Assembly: GCF_900167225.1 (NCBI RefSeq) | Contig: NZ_FUXH01000017.1 | Coordinates: 1 to 34,656 of the forward strand | Source: Porphyromonas crevioricanis | Lineage (GTDB): Bacteria > Bacteroidota > Bacteroidia > Bacteroidales > Porphyromonadaceae | Direction of reading: 5' to 3' | DNA length: 34,656 nucleotides | Shown: positions 1 to 9,700 of the stretch, in pieces | Layout: each line of letters starts with the position of its first letter | Numbering within the stretch: position 1 is the first letter of the stretch | Made by a program: the position numbers and the translations under genes | Notes under the pieces: model-generated | Told to the model about the DNA's origin: nothing | Databases searched by the model: none | The model's input: only the letters and a program-made list of their open reading frames with translations

Positions 1-205
1 AAATACAAGTGAACAAAAAAACCTCTCAAAGGCTTTACAATGACCGCCTAAAAGGCCGATGAATAGAGCGTTCTGGAAAGGTCGGTTTTTTCTCCTCAGA
101 GAAATTTTGCTAACACAGGAGAAAAAGTTTGCTCTCACAGGAGAGAATTTTTGCTCGCTCCATAGAGAACAAAAAAAACAAGAGAAAAACAGACTCAATA
201 ATACC
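1..205 (-). repeat. Dispersed intergenic repeat, copy 1 (degraded, inverted)
   Basis: Reverse-complemented, this stretch aligns with the repeats at about 22125-22465 and 32870-33212. Shared blocks include GAATAGAGCGTTCTGG (61-76), GAAATTTTGCTAACAC (101-116) and CAGGAGAGAATTTTTG (138-153). It lacks the outermost inverted-repeat arm present in the other two copies, so it looks like an internally deleted copy. The left end may continue beyond the window. A 63-codon open frame at 59-250 lies inside the repeat and I do not regard it as a gene. Confidence 0.75.
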
Positions 206-398
206 CCAATTTCAAGAAAAAAATACCAGAAAAAGAAAATGAAATTATAATATTCTTAGGAAAATTATATAGATACAAAAGAGATGCAAGAAGGAATAAT
301 CAGGAATGTATTAGTAGAGCGTTTTCCTACCCTTGGCAGGGATAGTCTGTATCGAACCGTGCAAATATTGACAACAAATCAAAATCTGCGATAAAAAA

Positions 399-406
399 TA
401 ACTTTG
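399..406 (+). promoter_or_regulatory. Bacteroidetes -7 box for the internalin-like gene
   Basis: TAACTTTG matches the Bacteroides/Porphyromonas -7 consensus TAnnTTTG exactly. No clear -33 TTTG sits at the usual 19-21 nt upstream. It implies a transcript start near 411-414. That excludes the ATG at 408 as the start of the downstream frame and leaves a leader of about 160 nt before the ATG at 576. Confidence 0.5.
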
Positions 407-575
407 TATGCAGGAGGGGTGTTCGTTTTCAAAAGACAAGAGAATAAAAGAGGAGAGTCCCTATAAATATGGAGAGGGAATAGAACAAGAGAGCGTCACA
501 AACATACCCTACCCCCACAAAGTAAAAAGACTGAAAGGGCAAACAAAAGTCCAACGTATTAAAAAGCATTTGATT

Positions 576-1459
576 ATGAGCAAGAAAGACTATTTACGTA
601 CACTATTTGCAATAGCAGTACTGCTATTGGAGGGGTACTTGCCAAATGTGTCTTATGCGCAGACACAAGAAACTCCTGTCATAACAATGACTACGAGCAG
701 GAAGGCCGGAGAAAAAATCAGACTAGGAATCAGAAGTGAAGGGGAAATCCGCATTGAAAAGGTGGAAGAAGAGGCAGAAACGATGGGACAAAAAGAATAC
801 ACCCTGACTCAAACAAGCGTTTCCATATATGGCGATATCAGAGAATTAGGCTGCAATTCCAATCAGTTGGCCTCTTTGGACGTAAGTAAGAATACGGGCC
901 TAAGAAAACTGTCCTGCGTCGACAGCCAACCGACAGAATTGGATGTAAGCATGAATACAAAGCTCAAAGAGCTATGGTGCTTCTCTAACCAAATCAAAGG
1001 AGAAGCTATGACAAAGCTCATCGAAGGATTGACAAATTAGGATGGGAGAAGAAAGGGTCGGAGTATTGATAGTGATCAATAGTCGGGATACAGAGGAACA
1101 AAACATTTGCCTCGAGAGCGATGTGACTATAGCCAAGGAAAAGAACTGGATACGTCTATGACTTTAATGGAGATTCTAAAAACAAAAAAGAATACGAAGG
1201 AAGTACCAATGTAAAGCGCATCGCTAAAAAACAGTCGATAAACCTTTTTCCTAATCCGGCCCGAGAGTTCGTGTACATAGAAGGCTTGATGCCAGAAGAA
1301 GAAGAAGAAGAAGTGAGACTCTTTTCTTCGGACGGGGTACGGATCTGGTCCGCCAAAGCAAGTGAGACCGGACAGTTGAAACTCTCTCTCGAATCCCTTG
1401 CAGCAGGTACCTATATCATAAGGGCAGGCAAACGATCAGCTCGTCTCTTGGTCAAATAA
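576..1459 (+). pseudogene. Frameshifted internalin-like LRR surface protein with T9SS sorting domain
   Basis: Three consecutive reading frames together spell one protein. Frame one (576-1040) has a signal peptide ending near SYAQTQ, then two to three short leucine-rich repeats of the LDVSxNTxLxxLxC type found in internalin-J-like Porphyromonas proteins. It stops at TAG 1038-1040. The next frame continues the sequence (IVINSR, VTIAKEKNW) to about 1150. A third frame then carries VYDFNG and a full T9SS type A C-terminal domain from about 1211: NLFPNPAREF, then GTYIIRAGKRSARLLVK, ending at TAA 1457-1459. At least two frameshifts, near 1037 and 1150, break the gene. The ATG at 576 is chosen because the signal peptide begins there and the -7 box at 399 lies upstream. 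An in-frame ATG at 408 exists but is unlikely. Sequencing error cannot be excluded. The ancestral protein was presumably exported and anchored at the surface. Confidence 0.75.
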
Positions 1460-1480
1460 GTCTCCAAGACATATTCTTTT

Positions 1481-1556
1481 GCCTCGGCATAAAAAGAGTA
1501 GCCGAGGTGACACAAATAAGCCCGAAAGCGTTTGGATGCGACTTTCGGGCCTATTT
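1481..1556 (+). terminator. Tandem hairpins behind the internalin-like pseudogene
   Basis: Two hairpins follow the pseudogene. The first pairs CCTCGGC (1482-1488) with GCCGAGG (1501-1507). The second pairs GCCCGAAAG (1520-1528) with CTTTCGGGC (1542-1550) and is followed by the mildly T-rich CTATTTCGTTTC. The second stem is a plausible intrinsic terminator, although the T tract is weak. Confidence 0.5.
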
Positions 1557-1898
1557 CGTTTCTCGACTTAGAGTCTATTGGGATTGTAACAGCGATCTCT
1601 TGCTCTTCTTCAAGAAATTTATAAACCCGTGCAACGGCCTCCATTTGCGTTGCATTCGCTGCCAAACAGAGTAGAAACAGTACCTTCGCAGAACGAGAGA
1701 CCATTGCACAATACAGCTCTTGCTGCATTATTATAGACATCAGGGTTTGGTCGCGTGCCCAAAATGCGATCTCTACACCCTCATTCTCAATGTCTTGCGA
1801 CTGCTGTTTTCTGCAAAGTCCGGCACAACAAGGTTGCCAAAACAGCCTTTGAAAAGCCCATACAAAGGTCTCAACGGGACTAAAAGCCATCCATAATT
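1552..1898. other. Gene-free interval before the PUR/mtaB cluster
   Basis: I see no convincing gene, RNA or consensus -7 box here. A minus-strand open frame (1411-1890) spans it, but it runs antisense through the T9SS domain and the hairpins and its translation has no recognisable features. The promoter for the gene at 1899 presumably lies here. Confidence 0.4.
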
Positions 1899-2243
1899 AT
1901 GAAAAGCAATAACAGCCGCAGACATGAGCCTCTTTTCTCTCAAGTGATAAAGGCCGGACGACGACACTATTATTTCGATATCAAGCGAGACAGCAGGGGA
2001 ACGGATTATCTCGTAATCAATGAAACCAAATCCTTGGACGAAAGCGAAGGTGGCGGATTTCAACGAAGTCGTGTATTTGTCTACAAAGAAGACCTGAAAC
2101 GATTCTACCAAGCACTGGGAGAGGTTGTTGCCTACACCTGTCCGGAGATAGACAACTCGGGATCCATGGAGAAGGATACAGCCGAATCTTTTGACTTTTT
2201 CGCTAATCATGCGAAAGTGACTTTCGAAGAAGAAGATCTCTAA
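1899..2243 (+). CDS. PUR-family (DUF3276) nucleic-acid-binding protein
   Basis: A 114-residue protein of the bacterial PUR-alpha-like family (DUF3276). Bacteroidetes carry single-repeat PUR proteins that bind single-stranded DNA or RNA. The core is visible as RRHYYFDIKRDSRG (residues 21-34), followed by YLVINETK and FVYKEDLKRFYQAL, the usual beta-strands-plus-helix PUR repeat. A short acidic tail ends in FEEEDL. The size fits the family. Its TAA is immediately followed by the ATG of mtaB (TAAATG), so the two are probably co-transcribed and translationally coupled. The role is unknown; binding of RNA or ssDNA in the cytoplasm is inferred from the family only. Confidence 0.85.
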   Translation: MKSNNSRRHEPLFSQVIKAGRRHYYFDIKRDSRGTDYLVINETKSLDESEGGGFQRSRVFVYKEDLKRFYQALGEVVAYTCPEIDNSGSMEKDTAESFDFFANHAKVTFEEEDL

Positions 2244-3590
2244 ATGATCGATACTCACCAACACGAAGACCGTAAGGCAGCCTATTATACCTTGGGCTGC
2301 AAACTCAATTTTGCCGAAACTTCGACAATCGGGAAAGCTCTGCAAGAGCGAGGCATTCGCCGGGTACGCCGAGGAGAATTGGCCGATATATGTGTGGTAA
2401 ACACTTGTTCGGTGACAGAGCTGGCGGATAAAAAATGCCGCTCTGCCATCAGGCGAATTCGCAAACAACACCCCGGAGCTCTACTCATTGTAACAGGCTG
2501 CTATGCCCAATTGAGTCCCGAAGAAGTGGCTGCCATAGAAGGTGTGGACTTGGTGTTGGGGGCGGAACAAAAGCTTGATCTGCTGAAATATCTGGACGAA
2601 TGGGAAGCCGGGAATAAGCAGCAAATCATTACCTGCCGAGGAAGAGACATCAAAACATTTAGTCCCAGCTGCAGTAGTGATGATCGCACCAGACACTTTC
2701 TGAAGGTCCAAGATGGCTGCGACTACTACTGTACCTACTGCACCATACCGGCAGCTCGCGGTCCGAGCAGAAACGGCAGCATAGACCTGCTCACCGAGCA
2801 AGCCCGCCAAGTAGCTGCCGATGGAGGAAAAGAGATCGTACTCACAGGAGTCAATATCGGAGACTTTGGGCGAAGCACGGGAGAACGACTCCTCGATTTG
2901 CTGGACTCTTTGGATAAGGTAGACGGTATTGAGCGTTATCGTATCAGCTCAATTGAACCCAATCTTCTCTCCGATGAAATTATAGACTTTGTTGCCAGCT
3001 CAAAACGTTTCGCTCCTCATTTCCACATGCCGTTGCAATCGGGTAGCGACACTGTGCTTAAATTGATGCATCGACGCTATGACACACAACTCTTTGCCAA
3101 CAGAGTGGCTCATATTAAAAGAGTAATGCCTCAAGCCTTTATCGGCATAGATGTGATTGTGGGCAGTCGTGGAGAAAAGCCAGAACTCTTCGATGAGACC
3201 TATCATTTTTTGGAATCTCTGCCTTTCTCTGCCCTACATGTATTCACCTACAGCGAACGCCCCGGCACGGTAGCCCTCAGGATACCCTATGTTGTAGATC
3301 CCAAAGAAAAACACAGACGATCAGAATTACTGCTCAACCTATCGGAAAGCAAACTCACAGCTTTCTCTCAGGCGAATATCGGACAAACTCATCGACTGCT
3401 ATGGGAACAAGGAAAAGGCCAATGGATGGAAGGCTATACAGAGAATTATCTCCGCTGTGCCACAACTTACAGGGCTGGAGCAATCGGGCAAGTAGAAGAC
3501 TTTTGTCCGATGTTTTATCATGAGCCGACAGGTCTGCTGACCGACAACAAGACCCTACCCTTTCTCGAACAAATAAGTAAACAGGAATAA
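2244..3590 (+). CDS. mtaB: tRNA (t6A37)-methylthiotransferase MtaB
   Basis: A 448-residue radical-SAM methylthiotransferase of the MiaB/RimO/MtaB group. The N-terminal UPF0004 domain supplies the three auxiliary-cluster cysteines: C19 in YTLGCKLN, C55 in VVNTCSV and C86 in VTGCYAQL. The radical-SAM cluster motif is C159-x3-C163-x2-C166 in DGCDYYCTYCTIPAARG. The C-terminal region fits a TRAM-type RNA-binding domain. The LGCKLNFAET and NTCSVTELADKK signatures favour MtaB, which converts t6A37 to ms2t6A37 in ANN-decoding tRNAs, over MiaB or RimO. The stop codon overlaps the start of the acyltransferase by one base (TAATG). Only the precise subfamily is less than certain. Confidence 0.9.
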   Translation: MIDTHQHEDRKAAYYTLGCKLNFAETSTIGKALQERGIRRVRRGELADICVVNTCSVTELADKKCRSAIRRIRKQHPGALLIVTGCYAQLSPEEVAAIEGVDLVLGAEQKLDLLKYLDEWEAGNKQQIITCRGRDIKTFSPSCSSDDRTRHFLKVQDGCDYYCTYCTIPAARGPSRNGSIDLLTEQARQVAADGGKEIVLTGVNIGDFGRSTGERLLDLLDSLDKVDGIERYRISSIEPNLLSDEIIDFVASSKRFAPHFHMPLQSGSDTVLKLMHRRYDTQLFANRVAHIKRVMPQAFIGIDVIVGSRGEKPELFDETYHFLESLPFSALHVFTYSERPGTVALRIPYVVDPKEKHRRSELLLNLSESKLTAFSQANIGQTHRLLWEQGKGQWMEGYTENYLRCATTYRAGAIGQVEDFCPMFYHEPTGLLTDNKTLPFLEQISKQE

Positions 3591-4513
3591 TGAGCATCGG
3601 ATATTGGCTTGCCTATGCTCCGGCCAAACTATTAGGGTATCTCCCTTTGAGTGTTCTGCACCTCATAGCCGACGGCATTGCTAAAATAGGCTATCACCTG
3701 CTTCGCTACAGACGAAAAGTAGCGAGGGAAAACCTCTGCCAGGCCTTCCCGGAGAAGAGTGAAAAAGAAATCATAGCCTACGAAAAGCGATTTTACAGTC
3801 ACTTTCTGCGCCAGCTATTCGAGAGCTTCAAGCTCCTGACCTTTAGCAAGGAAGAGGCTGCCCGGCATATCTCCTTCTCCGGAATAGACATTATCGATGA
3901 GCTGCGAGAAGAAGGATGCCCAGTGGTCTTTTTGATGATGGGCCACTATGGGAACTGGGAGTACTTCACAGCAGCACCGCTACACATCAAAAGTCTTGGT
4001 TATGATCTGCACCAAATATATCGGCCTCTGAAAAATAAGAGTATAGATCGCTTGATGAAAGTCATGCGGGAGCAATACGGAGCTTACAGCATTGCCAAAG
4101 AAGATGTCGGCAGGAGCGTCATCAGCCTAAAAAGAAATCCTCGGGAAGGACAAACAGCTCTCATTATTTTCATTGCCGATCAAACCCCATCGAAACGCAA
4201 CATCCATTACTTCGCCTCTTTCCTCAATCGTCCATCAGCCTTTTTTACTGGAGCTGAACGACTGGCAGCCAAGCTCGATATACCTATTGTGTATATGGAT
4301 GTTCGTTGCACCGGGAAGGGACATTACCACGGAGAGTTATCCATGCTCAGTCGGCATCCCGCAAAAGAACCGTTTGGACTTATCACCGAGCGATTTGCCG
4401 AAAAATTGGAGCAAACAATCAGACAGGATCCTCCATATTGGCTTTGGTCACACCGTCGCTGGAAACACAATATAGAGGACTACCCCAACATACCTCGCTC
4501 TGCTAAACTCTAA
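3590..4513 (+). CDS. Lipid A type (LpxL/HtrB-like) acyltransferase
   Basis: A 307-residue member of the LpxL/LpxM/HtrB acyltransferase family, which transfers acyl chains onto lipid A or related lipids at the inner membrane. The catalytic HX4E motif is H119-Y-G-N-W-E124, preceded by a hydrophobic strand (PVVFLMMG). Further family landmarks are FIADQTPS, FFTGAERLA and the C-terminal WLWSHRRWKH. The N-terminus (GYWLAYAPAKLLGYLPLSVL) is a likely membrane anchor. The start overlaps the mtaB stop by one base. In Bacteroidales this family includes lipid A secondary acyltransferases and ornithine/glycine lipid enzymes. Lipid A is the more common role; the acceptor cannot be read from sequence. Confidence 0.87.
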   Translation: MSIGYWLAYAPAKLLGYLPLSVLHLIADGIAKIGYHLLRYRRKVARENLCQAFPEKSEKEIIAYEKRFYSHFLRQLFESFKLLTFSKEEAARHISFSGIDIIDELREEGCPVVFLMMGHYGNWEYFTAAPLHIKSLGYDLHQIYRPLKNKSIDRLMKVMREQYGAYSIAKEDVGRSVISLKRNPREGQTALIIFIADQTPSKRNIHYFASFLNRPSAFFTGAERLAAKLDIPIVYMDVRCTGKGHYHGELSMLSRHPAKEPFGLITERFAEKLEQTIRQDPPYWLWSHRRWKHNIEDYPNIPRSAKL

Positions 4514-4523
4514 TGTTACTGCC

Positions 4524-5558
4524 ATGCCTTGTGCCGTAATTATCCTGAACTGGAATGGAGCCGAATTGCTCAAACGTTATCTGCCCCATCTCATCGCCCA
4601 CAGCCCGACCTCCCTGGCCCGACTTATCGTTGCCGACAACGGATCGGAAGATAATAGCCTGGAAGTATTGCACAGAGACTTTCCCCAGATAGAGGTGCTG
4701 GAGCTACATCACAACTATGGCTTTGCCGAGGGGTACAACAGAGCTATTGAAGCTATCGAAGAACCTCTGATATGTCTGCTTAACAGTGATGTACGAGTAG
4801 CCCCTCACTGGCTTGAGACCCCTCTCAAAGTTTTGGAAAAAGACCCCTCCGTGGCAGCTTTGCAACCCAAGATACGAGCAGAAAGGCAACCCGAACAGTT
4901 TGAATATGCAGGAGCAGCCGGAGGATATATAGACCGGCTGGGCTACCCTTTCTGCAGAGGACGTATCTTCGATACTGTGGAAGAAGATCATGGACAATAC
5001 GACAACCCTATACAGCCCGTTTTGTGGGCTTCGGGAGCTTGTCTCTTTGTACGGCGGTCTGTATATCTGGAAGTGGGAGGCTTAGATCACCGTTTTTTTG
5101 CCCATCAGGAAGAAATAGATCTCTGTTGGCGAATGGCTGCACGAGGGCACCGTATCGTAGCAGTAAGCGGATCTGAAGTTTACCACTATGGTGGGGCTAG
5201 TCTGAATATGGGACATCCCAAGAAGACTTACCTAAATTTCCGAAACAACATGCTGATGCTCTATAAAAATATGCCCGACAAGCAGTATCGATCGGTGGTA
5301 TTCCTACGACGGCTGCTTGACCTTCTTTCGGCAATACAGCAGTTGTTTAGTGGCCGGTGGCAACATACAAGAGCCATTCTCAGGGCCATGCGAGACTTTG
5401 CCCGAATGCGAGAAGAATTCTCTATTGACAGAAAAATAAATCTTGAAAAAACCGTTCGAGAGAATCCCGAAGGCATACGGCCATACGCAATCGTATGGCA
5501 ATACTTTGTGAAAAGAAGGCACACTTACGATGCGATAGAAAATCAACGCAGATCGTAG
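4524..5558 (+). CDS. Family 2 glycosyltransferase (rhamnosyltransferase-like)
   Basis: A 344-residue GT-A fold glycosyltransferase. The nucleotide-sugar site shows NWNGAELL near residue 9, D38-N39 in VADNGS, and the metal-binding N87-S-D89 in LLNSDVRV. The acceptor side carries EEIDLCWR (196-203), typical of WcaE/rhamnosyltransferase-like GT2 enzymes. There is no obvious transmembrane segment. It sits 10 bases behind the acyltransferase, so a role in LPS or another envelope glycan is likely. The sugar and acceptor are unknown. Its 3' end overlaps the convergent dprA by 16 bases. Confidence 0.87.
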   Translation: MPCAVIILNWNGAELLKRYLPHLIAHSPTSLARLIVADNGSEDNSLEVLHRDFPQIEVLELHHNYGFAEGYNRAIEAIEEPLICLLNSDVRVAPHWLETPLKVLEKDPSVAALQPKIRAERQPEQFEYAGAAGGYIDRLGYPFCRGRIFDTVEEDHGQYDNPIQPVLWASGACLFVRRSVYLEVGGLDHRFFAHQEEIDLCWRMAARGHRIVAVSGSEVYHYGGASLNMGHPKKTYLNFRNNMLMLYKNMPDKQYRSVVFLRRLLDLLSAIQQLFSGRWQHTRAILRAMRDFARMREEFSIDRKINLEKTVRENPEGIRPYAIVWQYFVKRRHTYDAIENQRRS

Positions 5559-6658
5559 ATGCCACCGGGAAGGCTATTTACGTAGCCTTCAAATTCCAGT
5601 TCAAACAGCGTATTGAGCAACTGCGCTGCCGATAAATTTAGGATGGCTCCGAGTTGATCGATATGCATTGGTCCCTTCCTCAGGAGACAGTCTACAATCT
5701 TAGCCCCATCGGGATTTGTAGGCAGATCTCGAAAAATTTCTTCTTCCTCTCCGGATTTACCGCCTTCTCCCCAATTGAGATAGTCCAATATATCTTCTGC
5801 TCCATTGACACAAGTAGCCTCAGAAGAGGCAATGAGTTTATTGCAGCCGGCCGATTGGCGATCAGAGATACGGCCAGGTATAGCCAAGGTCTCTCTGTCA
5901 TATTCATTGGCAAGCCGAGCTGTAATCAATGATCCTCCCTTTGATGAGCTTTCTATAACCAAGGTAGCATGGCTCAGACCGGCAATGATGCGATTGCGCG
6001 CAACGAAATTGTATCTATCCGGATTTGTTCCACAAGGATACTCGGTAAGCAGGCCACCCTGCCCGACTATTTGGGCAGCAATCCTACGATGCACGTGCGG
6101 ATAAATACGATCCAGGCCATGAGCCAAAACCGCAATGGTATCCAGTCCGGCAGAGAGTGCACAGCTATGTGCCTCTACATCTACACCATAGGCCAAACCA
6201 CTGACTATCACCAAATCGGGCAATGCTTTGGCCAAATCCTGAATAATGCGATGACAGCAATCTCTCCCATAGGCCGTAACACTACGTGTGCCAACCACAG
6301 ACAAGATATGAGAGCGTTGCATCAAATCGGCTTTCCCTTTGTAGTAGAGAAGAGAGGGAGCGTCTGCACATTGCCCGAGCAAGGCAGGATAGCGAGGGTC
6401 ATCCACATAATAGGTGTCTATACAGTGTTCTCTCACCCATGTGGCTATCCCTTGTGCTTGTGTTATCAGCTCAGGAGCATAAAAAGCATTAAGCAATTTG
6501 TCCGAAATACCCTCGACATTCCGAGCCAAGACTGACCTGTCTGCAAAAATAGCTTCAGCCGAACCCATTAGAGCCAGAAGCTTACGTGCAATCACTGGAC
6601 CTACACCATGAGTACAAGTGAGGGCGATTCGACAGGTCAGTTCATCAAAAAGGGGCAT
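5543..6658 (-). CDS. dprA: DNA-processing protein DprA
   Basis: DprA/Smf family protein that in competent bacteria binds incoming single-stranded DNA and loads RecA. The Rossmann core is clear: SVVGTRSVTAYGRD, VSGLAYGVDVEAH, AVLAHGLDRIYP, FVARNRIIAGLSHATLVIE, SSKGGSLITARLA and IPGRISDRQSAGCNKLI. An N-terminal helix-hairpin-helix-like region (GVGPVIARKLLALMG) and a C-terminal winged-helix DML1-like domain (LLRKGPMHIDQLGAIL) complete the usual layout. The frame also allows an ATG at 6682. I prefer the ATG at 6658 (371 residues, MPLFDEL) because the likely purL terminator occupies 6661-6701. The gene converges on and overlaps the glycosyltransferase end. Natural competence is known in P. gingivalis; its relevance here is inference. 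Confidence 0.92.
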   Translation of the reverse strand: MPLFDELTCRIALTCTHGVGPVIARKLLALMGSAEAIFADRSVLARNVEGISDKLLNAFYAPELITQAQGIATWVREHCIDTYYVDDPRYPALLGQCADAPSLLYYKGKADLMQRSHILSVVGTRSVTAYGRDCCHRIIQDLAKALPDLVIVSGLAYGVDVEAHSCALSAGLDTIAVLAHGLDRIYPHVHRRIAAQIVGQGGLLTEYPCGTNPDRYNFVARNRIIAGLSHATLVIESSSKGGSLITARLANEYDRETLAIPGRISDRQSAGCNKLIASSEATCVNGAEDILDYLNWGEGGKSGEEEEIFRDLPTNPDGAKIVDCLLRKGPMHIDQLGAILNLSAAQLLNTLFELEFEGYVNSLPGGIYDLR

Positions 6659-6660
6659 AG

Positions 6661-6701
6661 CAAAAAAGGTCGGCACGAACATAAATGCCCGTACCGACCT
6701 T
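6661..6701 (-). terminator. Intrinsic terminator of purL
   Basis: Read on the minus strand, AAGGTCGG (6701-6694) and CCGACCTT (6673-6666) form an 8-bp stem that runs straight into a T tract (6667-6662). It lies 15 bases beyond the purL stop. It overlaps the longer possible dprA start (6682) and so supports the shorter dprA. Confidence 0.75.
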
Positions 6702-6715
6702 GATCTATAGTTCTT

Positions 6716-9700
6716 TTAATGTTGATAATCTTTGATCCATTGGTATGCCGCACGGAAGGCGATCATCCAAGGAGTTATTTCGTGTTCCAACAACTCTTTG
6801 TGTGGATAATAACCACATTGCCAAGGCATAATAGCACGTTCCAAGTGCGGCATCATAGCCAGATGTCGTCCATCCGGGCTGTAAAGGGCAGCTATGGCAT
6901 GGGGAGAACCATTAGGATTGCCCGGATAGGCCTCGTAGGCATAGCGAGCAGCCACCCGATAGTGATCTTCAGAATATGGAAGAGCAAAGCGACCTTCTCC
7001 GTGCGCACACCAAATACCCAGCTTGGTACCAGATAGTGCTGAGAACATCACACTACTGTTCTTCGGTATACTTACACTCACAAAGCTACTCTCAAACTTT
7101 TTCGATTCATTGAGCAGCATCTTATGGCTCTCCTCGTGTTCGGGATAGAGCAATCCCAACTCTGCCATCAACTGGCAACCGTTGCATATACCCAAGCTGA
7201 GCGTGTCGGGACGTGCATAGAAAGCATCAATAGCAGCTTTGGCTCGTTCATTGAAGAGAATCCCCCCGGCCCATCCTTTAGCCGAACCCAAGACGTCACT
7301 ATTGGAAAAGCCTCCACAAAAGACAAGCATCCGAACATCTTCCAATGTTTCGCGTCCGGAAGTCAAGTCTGTCAAATGTACATCCTTGACATCGAATCCT
7401 GCCAAATAAAGAGAATAAGCCATCTCTCGCTCTCCATTGGTACCCTTGTCACGAACAATGGCTGCTGTGATACCGGAACGTTCTTTACGATCTGGATTCA
7501 GACCAAGATCTTTGAGCTTACCTGAGAAGCCTTTGGGGAATTGATAGCCCACCGGCTGCATCTTATAGTTCTCGAAGCGATGTCCGGCATGGGTATTGCC
7601 GCTCTGGAAACAATCCATCAGATATGAAGTTTCATACCATACATCACGCTTATGATCTATACCGAAGAGGTATTGCTCTCCATCTTTTTGTATACTGATC
7701 GTTCGCTCACTCTGCAGCTTGGCTATGCGCGCAAAGCCTATACCGGCCTCACGCAATATCTGTTCGGCCCTCTTAGGTTCAGAGATTTGCAGCACGACAC
7801 CAGGATTCTCGGCAAAAAGGATCTTAACCAAGTCGGACTCAGCTATACTATCCAAATTCACTTCCAAGCCTCCATTGGTATTGGCAAAACACATCTCCAA
7901 CAAGGTGGTAATAAGCCCTCCGGCAGATATATCGTGACCAGCCAATACCAAGTCCATGGCAATCAGCTCTTGTACGCACTCAAAAGCAGTAGCGAAATAC
8001 TCTGTATTCTCTACCATGGGCACATCGTTGCCCACTCTCCCCTGACTTTGGGCAAAAGCCGAACCTCCCAAGGAGAGAGCAGTAAAACTAAAATCAACAT
8101 AGTAGAGGGCTGAACCTGCAGCTGACACCAGCACGGGAGAAACGATCTTACGTACATCGCTAACCTCTCCGGTAGCACTGATAATCACCGTACCGGGACT
8201 CACTACTTTCTTGCCAGAAGGATAATTCTGTGTCATGGAAAGCGAATCCTTACCCGTGGGGATATTGATTCCCAAAGCAGAGGCAAACTCACTGGCAGCC
8301 TGCACAGCTTCGTAAAGACGGGCATCCTCACCTTCGTTGCGACAAGGCCACATCCAATTGGCAGAAAGGGATACTGCCTCCAATCCTCCCTTGAGCGGAG
8401 CAAATACGATATTGGTGAGAGCTTCGGCTATAGACAAAACCGAGCCGGCTGCAGCATTGGCCAAGGCTGCCTGCGGGGCATGGCCGATAGCAGTGGCCAT
8501 CCCACTGTGAAATCTATAATCCAACGCCATTGCTCCCAAGTCACTCAAAGGTAACTGCAACTCTCCCTGACATTGCTGACGAGCAACCTTGCCAGATACA
8601 GAGCGGTCTACCTTGTTAGTGAGCCAGTCCTTGCAAGCCACAGCTTCGAGGCGCAAGACTTGCTCTATATATTCATCCAAGTGCTTCTGCTTGTAGTGAA
8701 CAGGAGCATAGTCGTGGCGCACGGTCTTATCCTCCATCAACGTACGAGGTGGCTTGCCAAACATCTGACTAAGGGCCAAATCAATGGGTCGCTCGCCATT
8801 GCTCCGTTCAAAAACAAAGCGCATATCATTGGTTGTCTTACCCACAGTGTAGAAAGGAGCGCGTTCTCGCTCAGCAATACGAGCGACTTGCTCTACATCT
8901 TTCTCTTCCATAAGCAATCCCATTCGTTCTTGACTCTCATTGCCTACTATTTCCTTGGCAGAAAGAGTGGAATCTCCCACCGGCAAACGATCCAGATCAA
9001 TGTGACCTCCGGTAGTCTCCACCAATTCGGAGAAACAGTTGAGATGGCCACCGGCTCCATGATCATGAATAGACACAATCGGGTTGTTATCACTTTCGGC
9101 TAAAGCTCGGATCACATTCTGCACACGCTTCTGCATCTCCGGATTGGCACGTTGGACAGCATTCAACTCTATGGCTCCTGCATAGCGACCTGTATTCACA
9201 GAACTCACAGCACCACCACCCATACCGATGCGATAGTTATCTCCTCCCATCAGTACGACTGTTTCTCCCGGCTTAGGCTCTCCCTTAAGAGCATCAGACT
9301 TCTTGGCATAGCCAATCCCTCCTGCCAACATGATCACCTTGTCGTAGCCATAGGCCACATCTTCGGGACTTTCTTGATGCTCAAAAGTGAGCACCGAACC
9401 AGCAATAAGAGGTTGTCCAAACTTATTGCCAAAATCACTGGCCCCATTGGAGGCCTTCGTAAGTATTTCTCGTGGACTCTGGTAGAGCCACTGACGCTCC
9501 GAAAGCGGATGACCAGTAGGGATCATTCTCTCCAAACGAGGATAGGAGGTCATATAAACAGCTGTCCCGGCCAAAGGCAAAGAGGCTCGACCTCCGGCCA
9601 TGCGGTCTCGGATCTCTCCTCCGGTTCCGGTAGCCGCTCCATTGAAAGGCTCGACTGTAGTGGGGAAGTTATGTGTCTCAGCCTTTAGACTAAGCACCGT

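Noticed and set aside
59-250. 63-codon frame inside repeat copy 1
   Set aside because: Same reason: it lies inside a non-coding repeat on the opposite strand to the other copies.
408-575. Longer N-terminus for the internalin-like gene starting at ATG 408
   Set aside because: A -7 box at 399-406 places transcription start after this ATG, and the signal peptide begins at 576.
1411-1890. 159-codon minus-strand open frame
   Set aside because: It runs antisense through the T9SS domain of the pseudogene and two hairpins, has no recognisable motif, and lacks a promoter box.
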